64,000 nt of DNA from Roseibium denhamense (GTDB lineage Bacteria; Pseudomonadota; Alphaproteobacteria; Rhizobiales; Stappiaceae): the NCBI RefSeq assembly GCF_009711415.1, contig NZ_SMLZ01000110.1, positions 152,905-216,904 of the forward strand, in the 5' to 3' direction. The translations under genes were made by a program, and so were the position numbers. Every line of letters begins with the position of its first letter. The stretch's first letter is position 1. Shown here one piece after another: positions 35,715 to 44,868 of this stretch. Under the pieces are notes generated by a model that worked only from the letters and a program-made list of their open reading frames with translations, was not told the DNA's origin and ran no database searches.

Positions 35715-36091
35715 TGGATCAGGATCTGTTTGAAAAAGGGCTTGCCCAACGCAAGGCGACACTCGGCGCGGAGTATGTGGAGAAGAACCTTGCCGCCGCC
35801 GACGATTTTACCCGGCCATTCCAGGAGGCCATGACAGCCTGGTGCTGGGGCTTTGGCTGGGGCGATGATGTCATCGACGCCAAGACCCGTTCCATGATGA
35901 ACCTTGCCATGATTGGCGCGCTCGGCAAGATGACCGAGTGGGAAACCCATTGCCGCGGCGCTGTCACCAATGGTGTGTCCAAAGAGGAAATCCGCGCCAT
36001 CATCCATGTGATCGGCATCTATTGCGGCGTCCCGCAGGCACTGGAATGCTTCCGGGTTGCCAAGAAGGTTTTGGAAGAACGCGAGCCTTAA
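35714..36091 (+). CDS. Carboxymuconolactone decarboxylase-family protein
   Basis: A 125-residue all-helical protein of the CMD/AhpD superfamily. The core block is KTRSMMNLAMIGALGKMTEWETH, then CRGAVTNGVSKEEIRAIIHVIGIYCGVPQALECF. A Cys and a His sit near the active position (ETHCRGA), and a second Cys occurs in IYCGVP, which is not the CxxC pair of AhpD-type peroxidases. Its start overlaps the ALDH stop (TGATG), so it is fourth in the RpiR-Rieske-ALDH operon. Members act as decarboxylases, hydrolases or peroxidases; the role here is unclear. Confidence 0.88.
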   Translation: MDQDLFEKGLAQRKATLGAEYVEKNLAAADDFTRPFQEAMTAWCWGFGWGDDVIDAKTRSMMNLAMIGALGKMTEWETHCRGAVTNGVSKEEIRAIIHVIGIYCGVPQALECFRVAKKVLEEREP

Positions 36092-37059
36092 AAACCAGGC
36101 AACAGGCAAGATCAATGGTTCTGATCCCGCGCCAAAAAGGCTCTATCATGGGTCTTCAGCAAATCCGCCAGTCCGCAGGCTATTGAACGGCACTTCGACG
36201 GGCTGTTGGTAATCCCCCAAAGCTATCATCGAACGTTCCGTCGACGAACTTCCGCTTTGCGCGCCCATTTCGGACGTTGGCCCCGTTGAAGCCTGCGCCC
36301 CTTTTTAAAAACGCCCGTTGTTGTTTGACACTTGAGACTGGAATTGACGGGATTATCCGGCATTAGGTGGGATTTCGCGAAATAATGCATTTATTCAGTG
36401 TGTTAAGCGACGATAGATGATTGGAAAACAGCCAGTCGTTTGACACTCACGTTCTCCGAGGGCCCGTAAATCCATGTCCCGGCACGCCAGATAACCGGAA
36501 TTTCAAATGCTGTTCAATGCGCATTTATCGGCGGTTTACGGGTGTTTGCAGGGCGCTTGGGCTTTGCCGCGGTCAAACCTAAGATGATGGCGTTCGCGGC
36601 GAGCACGATCTCAACGCAAAAGTCTCCGATTTCCGGAGATTGGAGGGTCCCTTCCCTGTCCCCTTGGACAGCGGGAACATGCAAGTCACCCAGTCACGGA
36701 TAACGTCCATTATGGAACATTGGTCGAAAAGCGGGCTTTCGTCGCACACCGGTTTAACGCCCGCAGAGCGGACAATACGGATCTGTGGCCGAACGGTAGT
36801 AACGGCCCACAAAGGCCATCAGTGCCCTGTATGGCGAATAACTGGAACGAACCAAAACCTGAACGCGAAGATTTTGAGACACAACTCAATCTCTGAAACC
36901 AGTCTGGCCTCGATCTAGCGGACCAACCAAAGCCCCAGTATCGATCTCGATAACCAAACAACCGTGATACTTTACCACTTGTTTTGCATCGGGCGGCGAA
37001 GAAATGCAGTTTTTTCCGAACCATTCAAGTATAGATATGAATGGGCTAATGCATAATGG
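36092..37059. other. Long non-coding gap between the amine and D-amino-acid loci
   Basis: This 968-bp stretch has no convincing gene. Several short frames of 70-95 codons overlap on both strands (for example leftward 36579-36812, rightward 36640-36918), but they lack starts with ribosome-binding sites and any known motif. It may hold decayed coding sequence. No tRNA or IS end was recognised. Confidence 0.55.
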
Positions 37060-38475
37060 CTAAACTACAGTGCTCGATCTATGTGATCGGAGGCGTTGTC
37101 CAGATCTCTTATCAGCACCCACACCGTTAACAATTACCGCTTCAATACCGTTGGCAAAATTCGATAATGAAACTCCCTCTCTAATGCGCGAGGGATCAAA
37201 GAGAACTAAATCAGCCGCGTTGCCCAACTCGATAACGCCACGCGATTTCAGCCCGAAAACTTGAGCCGGCAAACTAGTCATTTTTCTTATTGCCTCCGGG
37301 AGTGTCAGAACCTTGTGATCGCGGACATAATGCCCGAGCACCCGCGGAAAGCTATCTGTAAGTCGGGGATGTGGGACGGGATCAAATGGAAGACCATCCG
37401 ACCCAATCATACACTTCGGATGAGAAAGCACGCGACACACGTCATCTTCGCACATGCTATGAAACAATGCTCCAGCTGGCATCAGAGCTTCAACCGCTTG
37501 ATCCGTCGTAAAGCCAAGTTCTTTTGCGATTTCGTCAAGGTCACGACCGGCCGCTGATGGCATCGGATCGCTGCGAGTGATTGTCACCTTACCGCCCCTC
37601 CTGGCGCGGGCTGGTGTAAGGGACGTTGAAGAGAAAGTGTAGGGATAGGCGTCCAGAGCTATTTCCTGCTGCGAACTTGCATTATCAATGATTTCTAGAC
37701 TCTCCTGCGTTGCCCCCCAGTTTTGGGAACCGATCGTTTTATGATGCGAGAACACGGTACCAACGTTCGCGCGACGACCAATTCTCAGCGCTTCCATAGT
37801 CGCATCAATTAATCCGTCTGCTTCATCACGAATATGAGTGACGTGCAGGCCGGCAAATTCCTGAAGATTTCTCGCCAAGTAGACAATCTCGTCTTCTTGT
37901 GCGTGCACCGCCATGTCGTAGGCCAATCCCGTTGACAGACCAGCAGCCCCCACCTCCATTGCATCGCGCAGCAGTCGGGACATTGTGCAGATCTCTTCAT
38001 CATTGGCGGTTCGGTTCAGATCTTCCATTGCTGCAATTCGCAGCGTGGAATGACCAACTAGCGGAAGCCAATTGAGGGCCGGACGTGCTTTTTCAACGGC
38101 TTCAAGATAATCTGAGAAGGTTTCGAACGTGTCTTGATTGTTCCGCAGCAAGATACCGTACTCTTGCGGGGGTGGCTTTCCTTTTGGAAACGGCGCCGCC
38201 GAATAGCCGCAGAGCCCGGTGACAACCGTCGTCACACCTTGACGAATCTTGTTCCGCATATCCGGCGTCGCGATGAGTGCGACGTCATCATGCGTGTGAA
38301 CATCAATAAAACCCGGAGCAAGCGCCAAACCATGACCATCGATCGTGCATCGCGCCTTTTCAGGAGCTCCAATACTAACGATTTTGCCAAGGTTGACCGT
38401 AACACTCGCCACGTATGATTCTGCCCCGGTCCCGTCGAAAATCGTGACGTCGTGGATAGAGAGATCATACCCCAT
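37060..38475 (-). CDS. N-acyl-D-amino-acid deacylase-like amidohydrolase
   Basis: A 471-residue enzyme of the D-aminoacylase branch of the amidohydrolase superfamily. The first metal motif is HTHDD with H60 and H62; Cys89 (GLCGYS) matches the metal-bridging Cys of D-aminoacylases. Later motifs are HVTHIRDEADG, FSHHKT and the Asp in IGSDGLPFD. These hydrolyse N-acyl-D-amino acids to the free D-amino acid. It follows the aspartase-like gene by 40 bp and ends the leftward operon, so it probably frees a D-amino acid such as D-aspartate or D-glutamate from its N-acyl form. Confidence 0.9.
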   Translation of the reverse strand: MGYDLSIHDVTIFDGTGAESYVASVTVNLGKIVSIGAPEKARCTIDGHGLALAPGFIDVHTHDDVALIATPDMRNKIRQGVTTVVTGLCGYSAAPFPKGKPPPQEYGILLRNNQDTFETFSDYLEAVEKARPALNWLPLVGHSTLRIAAMEDLNRTANDEEICTMSRLLRDAMEVGAAGLSTGLAYDMAVHAQEDEIVYLARNLQEFAGLHVTHIRDEADGLIDATMEALRIGRRANVGTVFSHHKTIGSQNWGATQESLEIIDNASSQQEIALDAYPYTFSSTSLTPARARRGGKVTITRSDPMPSAAGRDLDEIAKELGFTTDQAVEALMPAGALFHSMCEDDVCRVLSHPKCMIGSDGLPFDPVPHPRLTDSFPRVLGHYVRDHKVLTLPEAIRKMTSLPAQVFGLKSRGVIELGNAADLVLFDPSRIREGVSLSNFANGIEAVIVNGVGADKRSGQRLRSHRSSTVV

Positions 38476-38515
38476 ATTGGTCCATCCTCGCTTGCGCAGC
38501 CGCTTTGCAAGTCTC

Positions 38516-39910
38516 TTATTGCCCCTGCGCTATGGACAAACCCTGATCGATCGCTCTACTCAACCCTTCTTGATATGCTTCGGCCACGTCGCTAATTGTC
38601 CGCCCCTCTAGCAATGCCTGCTTGGCGAGATCAGAGGACGCGGCGTAGCCAATTTCGGGGTTAAGGTACGTCGCGAGACCGATGCTCATATTCAGGTTTT
38701 GTCGGCATTTTTCAGCGTCAGCTTCAACGCCGCGAATGCACTTGTCGGTCAGAGTGGCAAACCCTTCCGTCAACAAACGAACTGAATTCAGGAGTCGAAA
38801 GGCAATCACCGGCTCGAAGGCATTCAGCTGGAGTTGTCCTGACTCAGCCGCGCAACTAATCGTCACGTCGTTGCCCATAATCATGTACGCAATCTGATTC
38901 ACAACCTCAGGAATGACCGGGTTAACTTTGCCTGGCATGATTGACGATCCCGCCTGGACCGCTGGAAGTCTTATTTCTCCTAACCCACCACGCGGCCCGC
39001 TGGACAGTAACCTAAGATCGTTGCAGACCTTCGAAAGCTTGATCGCGGCTCGCTTTACGACTCCGGAAAACAGGACGAAGCCACCGGCATCTGACGTCGC
39101 TTCAATCAGGTTCTCAGCGATGCGAAGGTTAAAGCCGCTAAGTCTCCTCAGCTCTTCAACGCAATGCTCCGAAAAGCGAACAGGAGCGTTGATGCCTGTC
39201 CCGATCGCGGTTGCGCCTATATTCAATTCGCATAGATGTACTGTGCTTTCCCGGAGCCTTGCGATGTCTTCTTCAATCGTCGTCGAGTATGCTCCAAACT
39301 CCTGACCCAGCGTCATTGGAACCGCGTCTTGCAACTGTGTGCGGCCCAGTTTGAGTATCGTGCTGAACTCGTCCCGCTTCTCAATACAGACCGTTTTGAA
39401 GGCTTCCATTTGGATAAGAAGGCGATCCAGCTCCTTCAACACGGCGAGTTTAATCGCGCTTGGGTAAACATCATTCGTGGATTGCGATGCATTCACATGA
39501 TCGTTCGGGTGTATGACGTGATAATCGCCCTTTACCCCACCGCACAGTTCAATTGCCCGGTTTGCAATCACCTCGTTCGCGTTCATGTTTGAGGAAGTGC
39601 CTGCACCACCCTGTATCATGTCAACAACAAATTGTTCTGTGTAATCCTGCCGTACTATATCTATGCACGCTTCTTGGATGACTTGTGATATATTTGGTTC
39701 GATTACGCCGAGCTTACCATTTGTAATGGCGGCGGCATGTTTAATCTGGACAAGCGCACTGACAAGGCACGGATATTGCCCCAGGGTGATTCCGGAAATT
39801 GCAAAATTACACCTTGCACGTTCAGTATGCACACCCCAATACGCGTCTTTGGGTAAGCATACACTGCCAAGAGCATCGGTTTCGGTACGTTGATGTTTGG
39901 GCGTGCTCAT
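38516..39910 (-). CDS. Aspartase/fumarase-superfamily lyase
   Basis: A 464-residue cytoplasmic homotetrameric-type lyase. The superfamily signature loop GSSIMPGKVNP is at residues 321-331; two other conserved blocks are TSSNMNANEV (105-114) and HPNDHVNASQSTND (134-147), which fit the aspartase/fumarase pattern. The family adds or removes ammonia, water or an amine across fumarate. It sits next to an MmgE/PrpD protein and N-deacylases, so the C-N substrate may be an N-substituted aspartate rather than plain L-aspartate. Start ATG overlaps the MmgE/PrpD stop by 1 bp. Confidence 0.9.
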   Translation of the reverse strand: MSTPKHQRTETDALGSVCLPKDAYWGVHTERARCNFAISGITLGQYPCLVSALVQIKHAAAITNGKLGVIEPNISQVIQEACIDIVRQDYTEQFVVDMIQGGAGTSSNMNANEVIANRAIELCGGVKGDYHVIHPNDHVNASQSTNDVYPSAIKLAVLKELDRLLIQMEAFKTVCIEKRDEFSTILKLGRTQLQDAVPMTLGQEFGAYSTTIEEDIARLRESTVHLCELNIGATAIGTGINAPVRFSEHCVEELRRLSGFNLRIAENLIEATSDAGGFVLFSGVVKRAAIKLSKVCNDLRLLSSGPRGGLGEIRLPAVQAGSSIMPGKVNPVIPEVVNQIAYMIMGNDVTISCAAESGQLQLNAFEPVIAFRLLNSVRLLTEGFATLTDKCIRGVEADAEKCRQNLNMSIGLATYLNPEIGYAASSDLAKQALLEGRTISDVAEAYQEGLSRAIDQGLSIAQGQ

Positions 39911-41304
39911 CAGACTGATTCCAGTTCTGAGGCGGACGCCTTTCTTAAAAGTCCGGTGAGTTCATTTAATTGGCGGTTTTCGATGTTCTTAATCACGCTT
40001 TTCAGATGTTCTTTACTCTCGCCAGATAGTTTTTGACCAACGCAGTCTTCAAATTTTCGCTCATTATCTTTTAAACTCAACGGAGAAAATTTGGTTCCCA
40101 CTGGCTGTTCGATGGACAGTTCGAAATCTGAACCGTCCCGCAATCTGATGCGTGTGTGTGCAGGAAAATCCCAAATTCCTGTACCTTCATCGGATTCGGG
40201 TCCAGCATCTTTCATGGTCACTTTAGACATCAACTCTCGAACTGGAGCCCGATTAACAGCATCAGGTTCAAAGTCGGAAAGACTGAGGTGACCTTGAATG
40301 GCGGCAAGCGCCGCGCAATAGGTCATTGAAAATCTTGCTTCTTTTTCGTTCCTGGGCTGATTGAATCGCAAATTACGGAAATTGGACGATGGGATCGTCG
40401 TTTCGATCGCTTCAATGTCTTCGGGCCCAAAGCCATGCTCCGACCGCAGTTGTACTATCGCGTCCAGGCTTCGATGTGCACTGGCACAACAGGGAAAGCG
40501 CTTTTGTGCAAGACCGTCGGTTACTACGGAGAAATCCGTTCGGTTTGTCCTTGCAGTTTCGCGTCGGCCATGATGCATGGCAACAAAGCCCCATTCGCCG
40601 GACATAGGTTCTGAATTGGCCTCCATGCCTGCCAGCGCAAGTTTTGATGCGAGGACCCCGGATCGGGCGGCAAGACCAGCATGCAGCGGCTTTGTCATCG
40701 TCCCCATTTGCACCTTTGAGCCGCCCGCCAGGGAACAAGCAATGCTGATCGAATTGCGAAACTGTCCGTCCGGCAATCGTAGCAAACGCGCCGCTGCCGC
40801 AGCGGCACCAATCGTTCCTATGGTCGATGTTGCATGCCATCCTGCAACATAGTGGTCCGGAGACATTTGCGCGCCAAGCCAAGCTTGGATCTCAAGCCCT
40901 ACAATGTAAGCATCAATCAGGTCCGTCCCTGCGACCTGACATTCTTCACCTAATGCCAGCAGTGTCGGAACAAGTACCGCAGAAGCATGGGTCACTGCCG
41001 GCAAGTAGTTGTCGTCAAAATCAAGTGCATGCGCCGCCGTGCCGTTAAGCATTGCAGCCGCTTCAGTGGAAAGTGGCGCTGACGTCGCAATAGCGGAACA
41101 CCGGCCCATCCCAGTATTGACAGCAGTTTCTCTCACTATGGAAGTTGCGGGATCGTCTACAGCGGCAATGATGCAAGCAATGGTGTCTGCAACGGCCAAC
41201 TGCGCGGATTCACGCGCCGCTTGATGAGTAATTGGCGGAAGCGCTGACGCCGCTTCTGCAAATTCACCGAGAGAATGGGCGGAAATCAGGCTGGAAGCTG
41301 ACAT
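39910..41304 (-). CDS. MmgE/PrpD-family protein (methylcitrate-dehydratase fold)
   Basis: A 464-residue enzyme of the MmgE/PrpD family (AVADTIACIIAAVDDP, AHALDFDDNYLPAVTHASAVLVPTLLA, AGWHATSTIGTIGAAAAAARLL). The family holds 2-methylcitrate dehydratase, cis-aconitate decarboxylase and iminodisuccinate epimerase. Start 41304 has AGGAA 8 nt upstream and avoids an 18-codon extension into the upstream gene. It overlaps the M20 gene by 19 bp and the lyase by 1 bp. The pairing with an aspartase-like lyase best matches the known iminodisuccinate epimerase plus lyase pathway, but no propionate genes are near, so methylcitrate seems unlikely. The exact reaction is inferred. Confidence 0.88.
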   Translation of the reverse strand: MSASSLISAHSLGEFAEAASALPPITHQAARESAQLAVADTIACIIAAVDDPATSIVRETAVNTGMGRCSAIATSAPLSTEAAAMLNGTAAHALDFDDNYLPAVTHASAVLVPTLLALGEECQVAGTDLIDAYIVGLEIQAWLGAQMSPDHYVAGWHATSTIGTIGAAAAAARLLRLPDGQFRNSISIACSLAGGSKVQMGTMTKPLHAGLAARSGVLASKLALAGMEANSEPMSGEWGFVAMHHGRRETARTNRTDFSVVTDGLAQKRFPCCASAHRSLDAIVQLRSEHGFGPEDIEAIETTIPSSNFRNLRFNQPRNEKEARFSMTYCAALAAIQGHLSLSDFEPDAVNRAPVRELMSKVTMKDAGPESDEGTGIWDFPAHTRIRLRDGSDFELSIEQPVGTKFSPLSLKDNERKFEDCVGQKLSGESKEHLKSVIKNIENRQLNELTGLLRKASASELESV

Positions 41305-42449
41305 GCCAGCGTTCCTTTCGATAACTCTGCGCAGAGCTCCTGCAGAAATGCATCGCATGAAGCGAGCTCTGAAAGTTCGATGAACTCGTCTGGTTGATGT
41401 GCCTGCTGTATGTCACCTGGTCCCAGGACGACCGTGTCGATCCCAGCTTCTGCAAATAAGCCTGCCTCTGTTCCATAGTTCACCGCGTGTGTCTGGCGCG
41501 GTTCTCCCTCCTGCTGAACCAAGTCCAGTGCTCGAGAGCCGTTGGGTAACAAGAATGAAGGGTAAGAAGCTGTTTCGCGAAACCTGCCCATCTGGTCGGG
41601 GATAGCGGCGAAAATGGTCGACAGCTCGTCGCGAAGGGCATTTTCAGGCGTCCCCGGCGGGTGGCGATACTCAACAACGAACTTGCAATACTCGGCCACA
41701 ATGTTGGTTGCTTTGCCACCCTCGATCGTACCGACGTTTATAGTCGGATGCGTTATCGGGAAGCGCGTATCTGAGGTTTTGAAGCAAGATAGTTCCGCTA
41801 CAAAACGGTTCAGCTCGTTGAGTACTTCTGCAGCGGCGGTGATTGCATTGCGGCCTCTCGGGGCGAGCGAAGAGTGCATCGGCGTGCCAAAAAAATCGCA
41901 CTGAAATATCTGCTTACCGGTATGTGCTGTCACTGGCTCCATGCCGGTCGGCTCGCCGACAATACATGCTCGTGGTCCATCGCAGATTTCCCTTATTCTC
42001 TGGATCAGCGGAGCAACGCCTGCACATCCGACTTCCTCATCATAGGAAAATGCGAAGTATATAGGTGTCTCCAAGTGTTCGGCTTTGAATTTCGGAGCAG
42101 CGGCGAGGACAGACGCAAAGAAACCTTTCATGTCACAAGTACCACGTCCATACGCACGCCCGTTTTCAATTCTAAGTTCGAAAGGGTTGCTAGACCAATC
42201 CTGCCCCTCGACTGGCACTACGTCAGAGTGTGCTGACAGGATAACACCACCAGGCCTTTGGGGGCCGATCCTCGCAAGAATGCTCGCTTTGGTACCGTCC
42301 TCGGTTGGAATTGTTTCAAAAGGAATGTCCAGATCGCGGAGGTAGTCTTCCACATAACCAACCAATCCGAGGTTGGACCGATCGCTGACCGTATCGAAGC
42401 CGACAAGCCGCGACAGAATTTCGAGCGTTTCTTTTGATGCATCTGCCAA
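41286..42449 (-). CDS. M20-family deacetylase (acetylornithine-deacetylase ArgE-like)
   Basis: A 387-residue zinc amidohydrolase. Metal ligands are in SAHSDVVPVEGQDW (H74, D76), GRGTCDMKGF (D106) and the catalytic Glu pair DEEVGC. The start at TTG 42449 is preferred: GGAGG lies 9 nt upstream and it gives the family's normal length; ATG 42503 would add 18 residues and lies before the ribosome-binding site. It is the first gene of the leftward operon, divergent to the LysR gene with 111 bp between. ArgE-type enzymes remove N-acetyl groups; here the acyl amino acid is probably not acetylornithine. Confidence 0.88.
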   Translation of the reverse strand: MADASKETLEILSRLVGFDTVSDRSNLGLVGYVEDYLRDLDIPFETIPTEDGTKASILARIGPQRPGGVILSAHSDVVPVEGQDWSSNPFELRIENGRAYGRGTCDMKGFFASVLAAAPKFKAEHLETPIYFAFSYDEEVGCAGVAPLIQRIREICDGPRACIVGEPTGMEPVTAHTGKQIFQCDFFGTPMHSSLAPRGRNAITAAAEVLNELNRFVAELSCFKTSDTRFPITHPTINVGTIEGGKATNIVAEYCKFVVEYRHPPGTPENALRDELSTIFAAIPDQMGRFRETASYPSFLLPNGSRALDLVQQEGEPRQTHAVNYGTEAGLFAEAGIDTVVLGPGDIQQAHQPDEFIELSELASCDAFLQELCAELSKGTLACQLPA

Positions 42450-42560
42450 CGCGAGTGTCCTCCATCTTGCAAGCTTGACGACGATGTTACCGGACTTGTG
42501 CATTGGCACGTAGTGAGTAATAGTCGTTTTGAAGTTAGATTTTCTGATGACAGATGAGGG

Positions 42561-43466
42561 ATGAGAGAAAACCTACCCCCACTCAACGCGGTCCGTGCCT
42601 TTGAACAGGCCGGCCGACACCACAACATTGCAAGAGCTGCTCAAGAACTTGGGGTGTCTGCAGGAGCCGTCAGCCAACAGATCGCACAACTTGAGAAGTG
42701 GATTGGTTGCAAACTCTTTCGTCGCAACAACAGGGGTCTTGAGTTCACTAACGAAGGGCTAGAGTATTACGCCGCTGTGTCCACTGCATTCGGAACGCTG
42801 CGAGCAGCCACCTCTGCCATTTCTCGTCCAAATGTCAGAAAGAGTTTTGTTGTTTCGGTAACGTCCTCATTCGCCATGAAATGGCTAATGCCACGCTTGC
42901 AGGACTTTCGGGAAAAGTGGCCGGATATTGAGATATCGGTCAAGACAACCGAGCTTTTCGGAAAATTCGAAGAGTCAGATGGCGATGTCGGTATCCGGTA
43001 TGGGACTGGCGACTTTGGTTCATTTGCCTCAACTGAACTTGCGAAAGACAAGCTTGTTTTGGTGGCATCGAAAACTCTGGTTCAAGACGTAGCGCTTGAT
43101 GAGGAATTGTCGTTCATATCTTGCCTGCCACTGCTTGTCGATCGGCACCCCCGGCTTATTGCCAACTATCCAGGTTGGGCAGAATATCTGAAGTTACTCG
43201 GCATGAAGCAAGTCGACGGGCTCGTTTTCAGAGAGTTTTCGCAACAATGGATGGTGATCGCGGCGGCTATTAATGGCGAAGGAGCCGCACTGGTCAAGGA
43301 GTGCCTTGTCGCCGATGATCTATCTGCTGAGCGGGTGACACAACTGACCGAAAAGACGATAGAACTCGAAACTGGTTACCACCTTGTCCACCTGCCCTCC
43401 AACAGCAGTGACCCCGTTATACGTTCCTTCAAGAATTGGCTCCGAAGGGCGCTGAAGCGGAACTAG
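42561..43466 (+). CDS. LysR-family transcriptional regulator (GcvA-like)
   Basis: A 301-residue regulator. The N-terminal helix-turn-helix is LNAVRAFEQAGRHHNIARAAQELGVSAGAVSQQIAQLEKWIGCKLFRR (residues about 8-55, one domain), then a substrate-binding-like domain (FVVSVTSSFAMKWLMPRLQDF, DVGIRYGTGDF). The RAAQELGVSAGAVSQQI form places it with GcvA-type regulators. It is divergent to the deacylase-lyase operon and convergent with the TRAP genes, so it most likely regulates the former. No inducer can be read. Confidence 0.93.
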   Translation: MRENLPPLNAVRAFEQAGRHHNIARAAQELGVSAGAVSQQIAQLEKWIGCKLFRRNNRGLEFTNEGLEYYAAVSTAFGTLRAATSAISRPNVRKSFVVSVTSSFAMKWLMPRLQDFREKWPDIEISVKTTELFGKFEESDGDVGIRYGTGDFGSFASTELAKDKLVLVASKTLVQDVALDEELSFISCLPLLVDRHPRLIANYPGWAEYLKLLGMKQVDGLVFREFSQQWMVIAAAINGEGAALVKECLVADDLSAERVTQLTEKTIELETGYHLVHLPSNSSDPVIRSFKNWLRRALKRN

Positions 43467-43498
43467 ATCAAGTAAATTTTGCCAAAGTAAAACGCTAA

Positions 43499-43524
43499 GC
43501 GGCCGGCAATTGATCGCCAGCCGC
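43499..43524. terminator. Hairpin between convergent LysR and TRAP genes
   Basis: GCGGCCGGC (43499-43507) pairs with GCCAGCCGC (43516-43524) around an 8-base loop; eight pairs form with one C-A mismatch. AT-rich sequence flanks both sides (AAAAATTGA to the right). It lies between two convergent genes and could stop transcription from either side. Confidence 0.5.
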
Positions 43525-43546
43525 ATAAAAATTGATCAAAGTCTTA

Positions 43547-44866
43547 TCAGTACATCATGCTCGGGAGGAAAGTCACAATGCTCGGCACCATGATCAATAA
43601 GATAAGTACGAAAACGTCGCACATGATGAAAGGGAATACGCCTCGATAGACATGCTCCACCCTGACGTCAGGCCCCGCCGATCCTGCCAGACCGAATGCA
43701 TTCAATCCGACAGGCGGTGTCACGCCCGCAATTTCATTCATCTTCATTGCCACAACGCAAAACCAGATCGGATCGTACCCCAAGTTTACAACGATAGGGA
43801 ACAGAATAGGCAATGTGAGAGCGAAAACTGCGGTCTGCGCGATCAGCATTCCCAGCACGAACCACGTCAGCAGGATCAGTGCGAGGATGAAGTGGCGATG
43901 GACATCCCAACTTTCTAAGAAAAGCGTTAGGTTGTACGGAATGCGGGTTAGTCCCAAGAACCTGCTGAAGAACATCGCACCGATAATAATAAAGAACAGA
44001 GTTGCGGTGATTTGCGCAGACTCCCGCAACGCCCCTCTGAAGTTATCCAGCTTCCGCAGCGGACCGTTTGCTAGTCCAAAGAGCAGTGTTCCAATAGCGC
44101 CGATGGCGCCGGCTTCGGTTGCAGTAAAGAACCCAGCATACATCCCGCCGATGACCAGTGTTCCAAGAAGTGCGATCTGCCACAAACCCCTGAGCGCTTT
44201 TACGCGATCTTTTGGGGTTACGGCATGTTCTTCTTCAGAAATTGGCGCAAGTTTTGGGTTTCGCTTCGCGCGCCAATACATCGAAATGGCATAAACCGTC
44301 GCTGTAAGCAGACCTGGAATGATGCCCGCCATGAACAACTGCCCAATCGATGTTTCCGTAAAGATCGCAAAGAGGATGAACATGCCACTGGGCGGGATCA
44401 TTGAGGCGAATGTTCCGGAACTGGCGATCGAACCCAGCGCGAACCCGCGATCATATCCGTAGCGGCGCATTTCAGGATAGGCGATGCGGCCGAACACGCT
44501 CGCTGTCGCAAGAGATGAACCGCAAATCGTTGCGAATGCTGCGCTCCCGAATGAAGTTGCGATAGCCAATGATCCCGGGATGCGGGCCGCCGCTCTGTGT
44601 ATCGATTTGTAAGCTTGTTCAGCAAACCCGCTTGCTGCTGCGAAAGCCCCCATCAGCACGAAAAGCGGCAACACCGTGTAGGTGGGCGTTGCTATGGAAG
44701 AATAAAGCGTTTCGCCTGCGAGAGCGATTGCAGCATTCCAATTGAGGAGCACGAAAACGCCGCTAAAAGCCACGAACAAAAATGCCACGGCAAGATGCAT
44801 GCCCGCCAGAAGCAGCGACAGAAGACCCGCAACACCAAGTATGCCAACGGTCGTAAAAAAATCCAT
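43547..44866 (-). CDS. TRAP transporter large permease (DctM type)
   Basis: A 439-residue inner-membrane protein with 11-12 hydrophobic segments, for example VGILGVAGLLSLLLAGMHLAVAFLFVAFSGVF at the N-terminus and FIMCDVFVLILLIMVPSIVTFLP at the C-terminus. The DctM blocks GSSLATASVFGRIAYPEMRRYGYD and FFTATEAGAIGAI are clear. Start 44866 lies 2 bp after the small-subunit stop; the frame upstream of it would run deep into that gene. It forms the channel of a sodium-driven, binding-protein-dependent carboxylate transporter. Confidence 0.94.
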   Translation of the reverse strand: MDFFTTVGILGVAGLLSLLLAGMHLAVAFLFVAFSGVFVLLNWNAAIALAGETLYSSIATPTYTVLPLFVLMGAFAAASGFAEQAYKSIHRAAARIPGSLAIATSFGSAAFATICGSSLATASVFGRIAYPEMRRYGYDRGFALGSIASSGTFASMIPPSGMFILFAIFTETSIGQLFMAGIIPGLLTATVYAISMYWRAKRNPKLAPISEEEHAVTPKDRVKALRGLWQIALLGTLVIGGMYAGFFTATEAGAIGAIGTLLFGLANGPLRKLDNFRGALRESAQITATLFFIIIGAMFFSRFLGLTRIPYNLTLFLESWDVHRHFILALILLTWFVLGMLIAQTAVFALTLPILFPIVVNLGYDPIWFCVVAMKMNEIAGVTPPVGLNAFGLAGSAGPDVRVEHVYRGVFPFIMCDVFVLILLIMVPSIVTFLPSMMY

Positions 44867-44868
44867 GG

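Noticed and set aside
36579..36918. Overlapping frames of 77 and 92 codons in the long gap
   Set aside because: They lie on opposite strands over the same bases, lack ribosome-binding sites and resemble no family.
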